A model generated the notes under the pieces. That model was not told the DNA's origin. It did not search any database and saw only the letters and a program-made list of their open reading frames with translations. From positions 1,116,001 through 1,180,000 of the forward strand of contig CANXME010002517.1 of NCBI GenBank assembly GCA_948144175.1: DNA of 64,000 nucleotides. Direction: 5' to 3'. Position 1 is the first letter of the stretch, and each line of letters starts with the position of its first letter. This document shows, piece after piece, positions 40,046-50,520 of this stretch. The translations under genes and the position numbers were made by a program. The stretch comes from Closterium sp. NIES-65. Its lineage: Eukaryota > Streptophyta > Zygnematophyceae > Desmidiales > Closteriaceae.

Positions 40046-41279
40046 AGGAGTGGCCTGAGGCGAGGAGTACGTGAAGTCGAAGCGCTGAAAGGACCTGCTG
40101 CACCATGTGTGACTGAGTCAGGGTAATGGTGCGATGTGCTCTGTCCCGGGTGATCTGCAAGCCAAGGTAGCTGCGCAGTTTGCCCAGGTCTGTGCACGTG
40201 TGTCTCTTCTGCAGCTCGGACTTCACATGGGCGAGTCCAGCAGTGTCAACAGTGGTAAAGACCAAGTCGTCGACGTACACGAGGATGTAGAACGGCGGCA
40301 AAGAGGTGTTAGTGTGCAGAAACAGCGACGCGTCGGCAGTAGAAGCAGCAAACCCAAGAGCCACAAGTATAGTCCTCAGTGTGTCGTGCCACTCACGTGG
40401 TGCCTGGCGGAGACCGTAGACTGGCCGCCGGAGGCTCCACTGGTTACACGGAGGAAACGACCCAGTGAAGCCGGGTGGGCGGCGCAGCCAGATCTCCTCG
40501 TGCAGGCTGCCCTGCAGGAAAGCTGTGCTGAAGTCAAGAGAGTGAAGCTCGTAGTCGCGCTGAGCGGCTATGTGCAGTAGCACCCGAAGAGTGGTCATCT
40601 TTGGGGTGGGAGAGAAGGTCTGAAAGTAGTCAACTCCCTGCCGCTGACTGAAGCCTCGAGCCACGTAACGCGCCTTGAAGACAGGCGGAGAACCCGGCGG
40701 CCGCTTCACCCTGAAAATCCACATGCCACTGACGATGTTCGCCCCAGGTGGGGGAACCTAGTCGACGTAGGTGCCTGTGGACTTCCAGGAAGCCATCTCT
40801 GCATCCATGGCTAACTGCCACTGTGAGGAGTAGGGACCCTCGATCGCCTCAGCGTACGATCGAGGAGTCGGGATGTCTGGTGCATCCGGATCTCCCTCAG
40901 GGGCAATCACCGTGGACACGAGATGAGGCAAAGCAGCAGCAAAACACTGGAACTCCTCCTGCCTGCCCTCAAGGACGTCCGTGCTAAGAGCACACTCACC
41001 CCCGACGGACAGAGGACAGACAAACTCAGACTCAGCAACAAGACTAGCAGCGTAGTCTAGACGACAGCGAGCAGCAAAGTGGACAAGCTCAGCAACTAAG
41101 ACAGACGCAGAAGTGGACTCAAAGGAAGGGTGAGTGACAACAGTAGCCAGGAGACGAGTGACAGTAGGACTGGCAGCACGACGAGAGTCAGACTCTGGGT
41201 CAGCAAGGACAGAAAGAGAGGACTCTGGAGGAGACGACAACGGGACACGCAGAGGAGCAGTGGAAGGACGCAGTGCCAT
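40046..41279 (-). pseudogene. T9 reverse transcriptase remnant
   Basis: The conserved SLVAESEFVCPLSVGGE and DIPTPRSYAEAIEGPYSS are followed by TAG at 40758-40760 (Glu expected in YVDEVPPPG). RT continues with GMWIFRVKRPP and LVYVDDLVFTT. A one-base insertion at 40088-40090 breaks QQVLQRF. T10 has the same insertion. Confidence 0.85.
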
Positions 41280-41927
41280 CTGGTGTGTGCCTGGGACCGT
41301 AGGAGGACGCGGACGCCGAGCACGACTACTAGTGCGAGCAGCACGAACAGGCGACGCAGGGTGAGACGCAGGCTCACGACGCTCAGCAAGACCTCCAGTA
41401 GGACCAGTGTAGGGAGAAAGAGCACGTAGGGGGGAGGCAGGCTGTAACTGTGACCGCGACTGGAAAGGCTGTGGACACTCTAAGGGAAGAGCAGGACCAG
41501 TAGAGGGCGGAAGACCAAGAACCTGCTCAAGGAGCGGAACGAAGTACGGCCGCTGCCGCGCAGCGCCCCAGAACCTGCAGGGACAGCACCAGTACCCCCA
41601 GCGGCAGCACCAGTGCCAGCAACACCTCCAGCTCCAACAGCGCCAACTCCAGTACCCTCAGAAGCACCAGCATCAGCACCACCACCAGCGCCAACACCCC
41701 TAGCAGCTCCAGCTCCAGCAGCTCCAGCAGCACCAACTCCAGCAGCTCCAGCAACACCGACTCCTGCAGGACCGTCAGCTCCAGTACCGCCAGCAGCTCC
41801 AGCAGTACCTCCAGCAGGACCAACTCCAGCAGCCCCAGCAGCACCCCCAGTCCTAGCAGCTCCAGTACCGCCAGTACGAGCACCTCCAGGACCAGTGGCT
41901 CCTGGAACTCCAGTGCCGACCCCAGGA
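41280..41927 (-). pseudogene. T9 low-complexity linker
   Basis: It contains Ala/Gly/Val-rich text from GCAGCTCCAG-type triplet repeats (41560-41960) and the YFVPLLEQVLGL block. Frames vary. No catalytic motif is present. Confidence 0.65.
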
Positions 41928-44741
41928 TCAGAAGTAACAGCAGCACCTCCAGCTCCAGCAGCACGGCTCCAGCGCCGGGCAAACCACTCGCGCAGCTCCT
42001 AAGAAGGGTAGCTCCCGCCTCGACGAAGCACCCGAAGGGGCCCCAAACCCAGCACCGCCAGAGGCCACACGAGCAGACCCAAAACCCCCAGGCTCCGCAC
42101 CCCTAGGCTCAGCACCCCCAGGCTCCGTACCCCTAGGCTCCGCACCCCCAGGCTCCGCACCCCTAGGCTCCGCACCCCCAGACTCAGCACCCCCAGGCTC
42201 AGCACCCCTAGCAGCACTAGAGTCAACAGCTACCTCGACAGACTCGACTGCGTCTACCTGGGACACACCTGACGAGGCAGGACCCTGAGGGGGGAGAGGG
42301 TCTACCGGGGGAGGACCTGGCGGCGGGGGGAGGGGCGCAGTGTGGTAGGGAAAGAGACGGTAGTACGGAACCGACTCGTCAAACGTGACGTCCTGGGAGG
42401 ACAAAACACGGCGCGAGGTGGGGTGGTAAAACTTCCAACCAGGCGCGTCAGGGGGGAAGCAAAGGAAGACGCAGGGAACAGCACGGGGGGACAGCTTGTC
42501 CGCAGACAAGTCGCGGACAAACGCCCGAGATCCCCAGACACGGAACGAAGACGCATCGCCAACCTTCCCCGTCCACCTCAGGGTGGGGGAGGCCTCCAGC
42601 AAGGAGACTCGGGGCTGAAGGTTGATCTGATGCGCTGCGTACCGAACCACAAACAGCCATAGAAAATGGGGAGCAGCCGCATGGATCATGGACGTACGAG
42701 CGACGTCCATGACCATGCCAATGCGGCGCTCAGCAATCCCATTTTGGTGTGGAGAGGCTGGAAGCATGACGTTTTGGAGGATGCCCTGTGCATGACAGAA
42801 GGCTCTCAGAAGGGCAGAGGAAAACTCCCCGCCTCTGTTAGAGTGCAGACGCAGATCAGGAAAGTCCGAGCCGAAACTCTCTCTGAGCTGGAGACGAGCT
42901 GTGCGGATGCAGTCGATCAACACCCAAGTGACGTCACCCTTGCTGCGCAAGGGGAACACCGTGGCGTAACGCGAGTAGTCGTCAACCACCAACAGGAAGT
43001 AGCGCTCGTGACCCTGGCCACGGACGCGGGTGGGGCCCCACACGTCCATGTGAAGAGTCTGCAGGGGAGCCTCTGTCAGAGGAAACTCGGAGAAATGAGG
43101 GGCGGCGCGCTGCCGCCCCTCGACGCAGGGAACGCAGGTAGGGGCAGGCCCTGGAGGGAGGGGAGGGAGGGACAGGGGGAGACCAGAGACAAGGACACGG
43201 GAGGCCATGCCTCGGAGACGAGGCAGGGAGGGGTGACCAAGGCGGTGGTGCCAAAGGAGAGTCTGGTGGGACAGGAGACGACACGAGTAGGGAGCAGACT
43301 CAGGACCAGACCTGGACGCTGCAGCAAACACCTGACTCGACTCAGCTACCTGACCAGACTCAGCAACCTTAGGAGACTCATTAGTCAGTGTGTACAGGCT
43401 CGACCCCGGCCGACGGATAAACGTGGCCAAGTGTCGGCCCGTCCGAGCACACGTACAGTGGGTCACCCGCTGACTCGCAGGAGTGAACTGGTCAACCCCC
43501 ACATCCTGTAGATCAGCACCACTCACCAAGTTCGTAGAGAACGAGGGGAGGTAGAGACCTGACAGGGTGTCAAAGGGGGCTGCCGGACACGGTAAGACAG
43601 TGGAGAAGCGAGCAAGAACACAACCCCCAGAGGGGTCCGCCAGGGAGACCGCAACCGGCCGACTAAGCGACGTAAGCGTGGTGCGGTCTCGAAAGAAGGA
43701 GCGGGAAGCACCCGACTCAAGGGTGAAGGTGTGTAAGGCCTGAGCCGACGTGGTACCTGAGAGAGGCGGCTCACCAGCACCTGGGGCAGCAGACGCACTG
43801 GCACCTAGAGCAGCAGCCTCAATGCCCGGGTCAGGCGGAACACACAGGTAACAGTCACCCTCACCACTAGTAGACATAGCATACATGGCAGCAAGAATAG
43901 CATCATAGTCAAGATCAAAGATAGCAACCCCCGCCCTAGACGGCTCTCCCCAGCGAGGGATCTCAGTGGCATTAGGGAACAGGTGACGCCAAGCATCCCT
44001 CAGGCGGCCGAAGCAGTGCTGGGTGGAGTGCCAGCCCCCGCACTGCTCACCAGCGCGGTCGCCGGTACGGAGGACGTAGGTACAGGGACCAGTACCCCCA
44101 CCTCGCTGACGCCCAGCGTACCACTCACAAAGCTGCTGAGGGGGCGGGGTCTCACGAGTGCGGTGCTGCTGCTGGCGCTGACCACCACCTGAGCCTTCCC
44201 GCTGCGCAGAGCCACCCCGACTAGCTCCACCTCCTCCGCCGCCACCTCCGCCACCGCCGCCACCGCCTCCTTCTCCGCTCCCACCGCCACCGTCATCGCC
44301 GCCTCCGCCGCCACCGCCGCCACCGAAGCCCCCACCCCCGCCACCACTCCCACCACCACCCCCACTCCCTCCGCCTCCTCCACCTCCACCTCCACCGCCC
44401 CCGCCAGCCCCTCCAGCGCCCTTGCCCCCCTTGCCCTTGCCGGTGCGGCGTCGCCCGCTAGGGGCAGACGCTGCGCCGACCGACTCGGTGCCAACGAAGT
44501 CGACGGCAGCAGCAGAGGCAACAGAGGGCAAAAGGGGGGAGGGGGAGCACCCCTCAAAGAGAGGGGCACGCGGGTCACCTCGAGAGGCTCCTACAGCGAC
44601 TATACTCTTCTCAGCTGCCAGGAGGCGCTCCTCGAGGAGGTCAGCGGTGAGTGTGGTGGGGCAAACAGAGAGGAAGTGGTCCCTGACTGAGCGAAGGGGG
44701 TGAGGGAGCCGGGTGACTATGTAGTAGAGGGTGATGTACAT
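41928..44741 (-). pseudogene. T9 gag C-terminus, protease, integrase and linker start
   Basis: A 937-codon open frame starts after the poly-G run with MYITLYYIVTRLPHPLRSVR. It has a Gly-rich region, the finger CTYVLRTGDRAGEQC..H..C and the protease motif TLESGASRSFF, where Glu replaces the catalytic Asp. Then come WHHRLGHPS, integrase LHMDVWGP, LHSNRGGEFSS (catalytic Asp replaced by Asn) and QNGIAERR, and A-E-P-G-G/R-G repeats. So although the frame is open, both enzymes have lost a catalytic Asp. Confidence 0.88.
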
Positions 44742-44753
44742 GGGGGGGGGGGG
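44742..44753 (-). other. Poly-G run (12; C on sense strand) that breaks T9 gag
   Basis: This is the same site as the 13-base run in T4 and the 11-base run in T7. With 12 the gag frame is lost. Confidence 0.9.
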
Positions 44754-45214
44754 TTCTTGGCGCAGAACTCAGCAAGAAGTGCAGCGCGGTAGCGGGTGTC
44801 ACTAGCGCGAAGGTGCGTAACGAGGTCAGCGACAGTGGGAAAGGCGGCGAGGTCAGGAAACAGGTACGGCAGTATGAGGCGGCTAAGAGTAGCAGTGGCA
44901 GGGGAAGAGTAGCGTACAACTACAGCGTCGTACAAGGTCTTAGCACTCTTGTACTGACTAAAGTGCGCACGCTCAGCGGTCGGTAAGTGGCGACGTACAG
45001 CAAGACGGGCAGCAGCATCGCGTGTGGCCCACTGTGAGCGAACAGTGCTGTCAGCATCAGCAGGCGGGGCAGGAGAGGCACCAGAGGTGAGATCGAAGAG
45101 GGAGAGTCCATCTGCCCTATCGCACTGTAGGAAGAGCTGTAGGTCATCGACCCAGACCTCGAAGTCAACAGCACGACCCTCAGCATCAAAGGTAAGGACA
45201 CTGGGGGTAGCCAT
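44754..45214 (-). pseudogene. T9 gag capsid segment
   Basis: It starts at ATG (complement of 45212-45214): MATPSVLTFDAEGRAVDFEV, then DDLQLFLQCDRADGLSLFDL and HLPTAERAHFSQYKSAKTLYD. It is open up to AEFCAKN at the G run. Confidence 0.85.
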
Positions 45215-46202
45215 GACAGCAGTGGTCTAGCAGGGAGTGCTCTCACCAGTCCGGGTGGGTAGGGCCGGGGCGCGCCGGTAGGAACAGGGCTGCAACTGCG
45301 GTGGCAGCGACTAGGCAGTGGCAGTAGCGGCTCGACGGCGGCTCGGCGGCAGCGGCTTGGCAGTGGCGGCTCGACGGCGGCTTCGGCGGCTCGGCTGCTC
45401 GGCGGCTCGGCGGCTTGGCGGCTCGGCGGCTCGGCGGTTCGGCGGCTCGGCGGCTCGGCTACTTGGCGGTTCGGCGGCTCGGCGGTGAAGGGGCCGGGGA
45501 GGGGCCGAAAGGGGCGGCGACGGGTCCGCAAGGGGCGGCGACGGGGCCAAAAGGGGCGGCGATGAGACCGCAAAGGGGCCGCGAGGGGCCTCAAAGGGCG
45601 GCGACGGGGCCGCTAGGGGCGGCGACGGGGCCGCGAAGGGCGGCGGCGGGGCCGCTAAGGGCGGCCACGCGGCCGCTAAGGGCGGCGACGGGGCCGCAAA
45701 GGGGCCGCGAGGGCCTTGAGGGGGGCGGCGACGGGGCCGCTAGGGGCAGCGACGAGGCCGCGAAGGGGCCGCGAGGGGCCTCGAAGGGCGGCGACGGGGC
45801 CGCTAGGGGCGGCGGCGGGGCCGCTAAGGGCGGCAACGCGGCCGCTAAGGGCGGCGACCGGGCCGCAAAGGGGCCGCGAGGGGCCTCGAGGGGGGCGGCG
45901 ACGGGGCCGCTAGGGGCGGCAACGGGGCCGCGAAGGGGCCGCGAGGGGCCTAAGAGGGCGGCGACTGGGCCGCAAAGGGTGGCGAAGGGGCCGCTAGGGG
46001 TGGCGACGGGGCCGCTAAGGGTGGCGCGAGGGGCCGTGAGAGGGGCCTCTAGGAGGGCGCGACAGGCCGCTAAGGGCAGGGGCGACTCAACGAGAAGGCG
46101 GCCCATGGGGCGCGCCTCGGGCAGGGGCGATTCGCGCTCCGGTCAGGAGAAAAAAATCGATTTCAGTGGTGGGCCCTAAGAAGCGTTCCCACTAGGGAAC
46201 CT
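45215..46202 (-). repeat. T9 leader with GC-rich minisatellites
   Basis: About 45300-45490 repeats GGCGGCTCGGCGG; about 45490-46060 repeats GGGCGGCGACGGGGCCGC with variants. On the sense strand both are C-rich. Apparent Arg/Ala/Gly frames are repeat artefacts. Confidence 0.8.
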
Positions 46203-46213
46203 ACTCTATACCA
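46203..46213 (-). promoter_or_regulatory. T9 primer-binding site
   Basis: On the minus strand TGGTATAGAGT follows the LTR. It has one further change (C to T) compared with T4. Confidence 0.7.
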
Positions 46214-46312
46214 TGTAAAGAAATGAGGAATGAATGAACTAGGAAAGAGGTGGGTACCCAATATTGTCTACCCCACTACAGCCTACACAGACTATAGCAT
46301 ATAAGTTTGACA
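46214..46312 (-). repeat. T9 5' LTR with internal deletion
   Basis: It is 99 bp and matches the T4 LTR except that about 27 bases between two GTAC motifs are lost. The TG end (plus: TTTGACA) and the CA end are present. Confidence 0.85.
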
Positions 46313-47409
46313 CCCCATTCCCCGCGCCGACGAACTGATAGACCAACTGCGAACAGCACGGGTTTTTTCGAGAAAAAAAAAATATTTACGGGGGGGTTAC
46401 CATCACATTAGAGTCGAACCATCGGACTGCGCCAAAACAGCCTTTCGGACTAGATACAGGAGTTTCGAGTACACCGTGATGCCCTTCGGGCTGACCAACG
46501 CACCGGCGACGTTTCAGATGACCGTGAACGAGGCATTTAGGTCGCTTTTAAATAAATGCATGATAGTTTGCCTTGACGACATCCTCGTCTATACTCGCGA
46601 CAATTAGCAGCACTTAGCAGATCTGGAAGCAGTGTTTAAAATTTAAGACGAGCATTGGCTATTGACAAAGGGTTCCAAGTGCGAGTTTTTTCAGGACAGG
46701 CTAGAGTTTTTGGGGCACATTATTTCGGAGGCTGGGGTCGAAATTGACCCCAAAAAGTTGGACACGGTAACACCCTGGCACCCCCCGACGAATATCACGG
46801 AACTGCAGAGCTTTTTGGGGTTCGTCAATTACGTGCGGCGGTTCGTCCCCGACATGGCACGGTTAACTGCGCCGCTGACCGACTTCCTCCGGAAGGGGGT
46901 CACTTTTACGTGGGGGGGGAAAGAGCATGCTGCCTTCTCTGCCCTAAAAAATATTCTCTGTTCACCGCCCGTAATGCGCATTGCCAACCCACACCGACCA
47001 TTCGAAGTGGTTACAGACGCAAGCGACATCGCCATCGGAGCAGTACTGCTACAGGACTTCGGCGACGGCCTACAGCCCATCGCATACGAGTCACGAAAAC
47101 TGCATCTGCCCAAGAAAAATTTACCCGATACACGACCGCGAAATGCTTGCAATCGTGCACGCATTCAAAGTATGGCACTGTTACTTGACCGGCGCAGACG
47201 TGATAGTACGGACAGACCATAAATCACTACAGTACCTCCGGGCACAGCCACACCTCAACCCACGACAAATTCGCTGGCTCGATTTCCTTGAGTCAAACTT
47301 CCACTACACAGTCACCTACAAAAAAGGGGCATCAAACATCGCCGACGCACTGACCCGCCCCACTGCCCATATCATGCAATACTACTCGCCCAGACCAGCC
47401 CATTACTGA
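46313..47409 (+). pseudogene. T3 reverse transcriptase and RNase H
   Basis: Gypsy RT starts at PIPRADELIDQLRTARVFS. The motif normally read as F-S-K-I-D-L-R is changed here so that the first catalytic Asp is replaced by Tyr (TATTTACGG, 46383). HIRVEPSDCAKTAFRT and MPFGLTNAPATFQ are well kept. The YxDD box reads C-L-D-D. Stops at 46605 (TAG) and 46644 (TAA) are followed by FLGHIISEAGVEIDP and SFLGFVNYVRRFVPDMARLT. RNase H: VVTDASDIAIGAVLLQ, then a +1 shift near 47125 and HDREMLAIVHAFKVWHCYL and VRTDHKSLQYL. The 5' portion of RT is missing. Confidence 0.88.
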
Positions 47410-47801
47410 CAAGCCTATTTACCCACGGGTACCAAACGGATCCATTCTTCACAGGAGGAAATTTGCAGCAGTTCGCAGCAGCAAAGGGAGTCTATTACGT
47501 AAAAGCTGGGACCGACCGCATCTGGGTACCAGGATATACACTGCTATGGGAATTATTATTACAGGAGGCACACGACGGAGTTACCTCGGGCCATTTCGGG
47601 GTAGAGAAAACACGGCAGCAGCTGTAGCGGTATTATTACTGGCCCGAAATGTTGACCGACGTTCAACGACACGTGGCATCGTGTCCCACTTGCCAGATCA
47701 TGAACTCATCAAGGAAGCGGCCGGCAGGATAGTTACAGCTGATACCACCCCAAGAGCGTGCTTGGCAGCGGGTGACGATGGACTTCGTCATGGGGTTACC
47801 G
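47410..47801 (+). pseudogene. T3 integrase, zinc-binding domain and core start
   Basis: The H2C2 domain shows EAHDGVTSGHFGVEKTRQQL (H...H) and HVASCPTCQIM (C..C). WQRVTMDFVMGLP gives the first catalytic Asp. In-frame TAG codons at 47625 and 47730 interrupt it. T10 is inserted after the codon CCG of LP. Confidence 0.85.
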
Positions 47802-47926
47802 TGTGAAGAAAGAGGAATGACTGAACTAGCAAGGAGATGGGTACAAGTAGGGAAACCTAGCAGTGTTGTACCCCATATGGTCTACCCCACTACAGCCTAC
47901 ACAGACTATGTCATGTATGTTTGACA
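47802..47926 (-). repeat. T10 3' LTR
   Basis: It is 125 bp, on the minus strand TGTCAAACATACATGAC to TTCTTCACA. The polypurine tract on the minus strand is weaker here (GATGGGGTTG). Confidence 0.92.
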
Positions 47927-48206
47927 CAACCCCATCGGCAAAGTGGGGGAGAACAAGAGGTCACAAGACCGGTCAAGCAAAGCAAGGCAAGCTCCGGGTG
48001 GATCCCAACGTCACCACACAATCTAAGCACAAGCATAGGGCCACAAGGCCAGTTCACATGCAGAGTTATATATCAAGGTGAACAAGTAGGGCAGTGACCA
48101 AAACCTAGCAAGGGTAAGCATGCAAGTGCAGGTATATATAGATCACAGTACAAGCAAAGTCAAGAAGTGAGCAAGCTCTGGGTACAGGCCACTCGGCTCT
48201 ACGGAT
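47927..48206 (-). other. T10 3' untranslated region and deletion point
   Basis: It contains the usual 3' UTR text up to GAAGTGAGCAAG (48164-48175), then CTCTGGGTAC from the RNase H start. About 700 bases of RNase H are missing, with CAAG shared by both edges. There is no coding sequence. Confidence 0.75.
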
Positions 48207-49160
48207 TTATCCGAAGGCAGAGGTGAGAGCGACTAGCAAGTAGACAGAGGAGTGGCCTGAGGCGAGGAGTACGTGAAGTCGAAGCGCTGAAAGGACCTGC
48301 TGCACCATGTGTGACTGAGTCAGAGTAATGGTGCGCCGCGCTCTGTCCCGGGTGATCTGCAGGCCAAGGTAGCTGCGCAGTTCACCCAGGTCTGTGCACG
48401 TGTGTCTCTTCTGCAGCTCAGACTTCACGTGGGCGAGTCCAGCAGTGTCAGCAGTGGCAAAGACCAAGTCGTCGACGTACACGAGGATGTAGAACGGCGG
48501 CAGAGAGGTGTAGGTGCGTAGAAACAGTGACGGGTCGGCAGTAGAAGGAGCAAAGCCAATAGCTGCAAGTGTAGTCCTCAGTGTGTCGTGCCACTCACGG
48601 GGCGCCTGGCGGAGACTGTAGACTGGCCGCCAGAGGCTCCACTGGGTACCAGGAGGAAACGACCCAGTGAAGCCAGGTGGGCGGCGCAGCCAGATCTCCT
48701 CGTGCAGGCTGCCCTGTAGGAAAGCAGTGCTGAAGTCAAGAGAGTGAAGCTTGTAGTCGCGCTGAGCGGCTATGTGCAGCACCACCCGAAGAGTGGTCAT
48801 CTTCGGGGTGGGAGAGAAGGTCTGAAAGTAGTCAACTCCCTGCCGCTGACTGAAGCCTCGAGCCACGTAACGCGCCTTGAAGACAGGCGGAGAACCCGGC
48901 GGCCGCTTCACCCTGAAAATCCACATGCCACTGACGATGTTCGCCCCAGGTGGGGGAACCTCGTCGACGTAGGTGCCTGTGGACTTCCAGGAAGCCATCT
49001 CTGCGTCCATGGCTGACTGCCACTGAGAGGAGTAGGGACCCTCTATCGCCTCTGCATAAGAGCGCGGAGTCGGGATGTCTGGTGCATCCGGGTCTCCCTC
49101 AGGTGCAATCAGCATGGACACGAGATGAGGAAAAGCAGCAGCAAAACACTGGAACTCCTC
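48207..49160 (-). pseudogene. T10 reverse transcriptase remnant
   Basis: It is a continuation of an open frame from 49868. RT has GMWIFRVKRPPGSPPVFKAR, LDFSTAFLQGSLHEEIW and LVYVDDLVFAT near 48470. The one-base insertion at 48290-48292, identical to T9, shifts QQVLQRF, and the frame ends in shifted codons at 48207. Confidence 0.85.
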
Positions 49161-50520
49161 CTGCCTGTCCTCAAGGACGTCCGTGCTAAGAGCACACTCA
49201 CCCCCGACGGACGGAGGACAGACAGACTCAGACTCAGCAACAAGACTAGCGGCGTAGTCTATACGACGGTGAGTAGCGAAGTCGACAAGCTCAGCAACTA
49301 AGGCAGACGCAGCACTGGATTCAAAGGAAGGGTCAGTGACAACATTAGCCAGGAGACGCCTGACAGTAGGGCTAGCAGCACGAAGGGAGTCCGACTCCAA
49401 CTCAAAAAGAGCAGGAAGAGAGGACTCTGGAGGAGACGGCAAAGGGACACGCAGTGGAGCAGTGGAAGGACGGAGTGCCATCTGGTGCGTGCCTCGGACC
49501 GCAGGAGGACGCTGACGCAAAACACGACGACCACTGCGAGCAGCACGAACAGGCGACGTAGGACGAGACGCAGGCTCACGACGCTCAGCAAGACCTCCAG
49601 TAGGACGAGGGTAGGGAGAAGGAGCAGGCAGTGGGGAGGCGGGCTGTAACTGTGACTCGGACTGGACAAGCGGTGGACACTCTAAGGGAGGAGCAGGACC
49701 AGTAGAGGGCGTAAGACCAAGAACCTGCTCGAGGAGCGGAATGAAGTACGGTCGTGGCCGCGCAGCACCTCCAGAGCCAGCAGGTACAGCACCAGCACCC
49801 CCAGCATCAGCTCCAACAGCTCCAGCAGCTCCACCAGCTGCTCCACTAGCGCTAACTCCAGCACCCACATGAGCACCGGCTCCAGCAGTACCTCCACCTC
49901 CAGCACCTCTAGCAGCACCTCCAGCAGCACCCCCAGCTCCAGCACCGGCAGCAGCTCCAGCTCCAGCAGGACTACCGGAAGACGAAGCAGCTCCAACTCC
50001 AGTACCTCCAGCAGCACCTACTCCAGCAGCACCGCCAGCTCCAGCACCGCCAGCAGCTCTAGCTCCAGTACATCCAGTACGAGCACCTCCGGGACCCGTG
50101 CCTCCAGAACCCCCAGCAGCCCCAGCAGCAGAAGGACCTCCAGCCGCAACAGAACCTCAAGCGCCGGAAGCACCACCAGCTCCAGCAGCACAGCGCCAGC
50201 GCCTAGCAAACCACTCGCGCAGCTCCTACAGAGAGAGTGGCTCCCGCCGGGACGAAGCACCGGAAGGACCTCCAAGCCCAGCACCACCAGACTCCACACG
50301 AGTAGGCCCAGCACCCTCAGGCTCCGCACCCCCAGACTCAGCAACCCCAGGCTCAGCACCCCCAGACTCAGCACCCCCAGGCTCAGCACCCCCAGACTCA
50401 GCACCCCCAGGCTTCGCACGCGCAGGCTCAGCACCCCCAGACCCGGCACCCGCAGGCTCAGCACCCCTAGCAGGACCAGAGTCAACAGCTACCTCGACAG
50501 GCTCGACCGCGTCTACCTGG
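49161..50520 (-). pseudogene. T10 linker
   Basis: SLVAESESVCPPSVGGE, YFIPLLEQVLGLTP, then Ala/Gly-rich triplet repeats (49790-50110) and A-E-P-G-G/E-S-G-G repeats (about 50310-50480) are present. The frame is open from 49868 leftward, with frame changes to the right. Confidence 0.7.

Larger units (their letters stand above)
39201..46312 (-). mobile_element. T9: Copia element, minus strand, lacking its 3' LTR
   Basis: A 99-bp 5' LTR (46214-46312) and primer site are at the right end; gag to RNase H run leftward. The 3' LTR and about 50 bases of 3' UTR are missing at the junction with T8. Short deletions, a TAG and frameshifts are scattered through pol. To the right, T3 RT resumes directly at 46313. 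Confidence 0.88.

Noticed and set aside
34173..46312. T8 and T9 as one composite transposon
   Set aside because: They point toward each other, have different LTR types, and their outer flanks do not form a target-site duplication.
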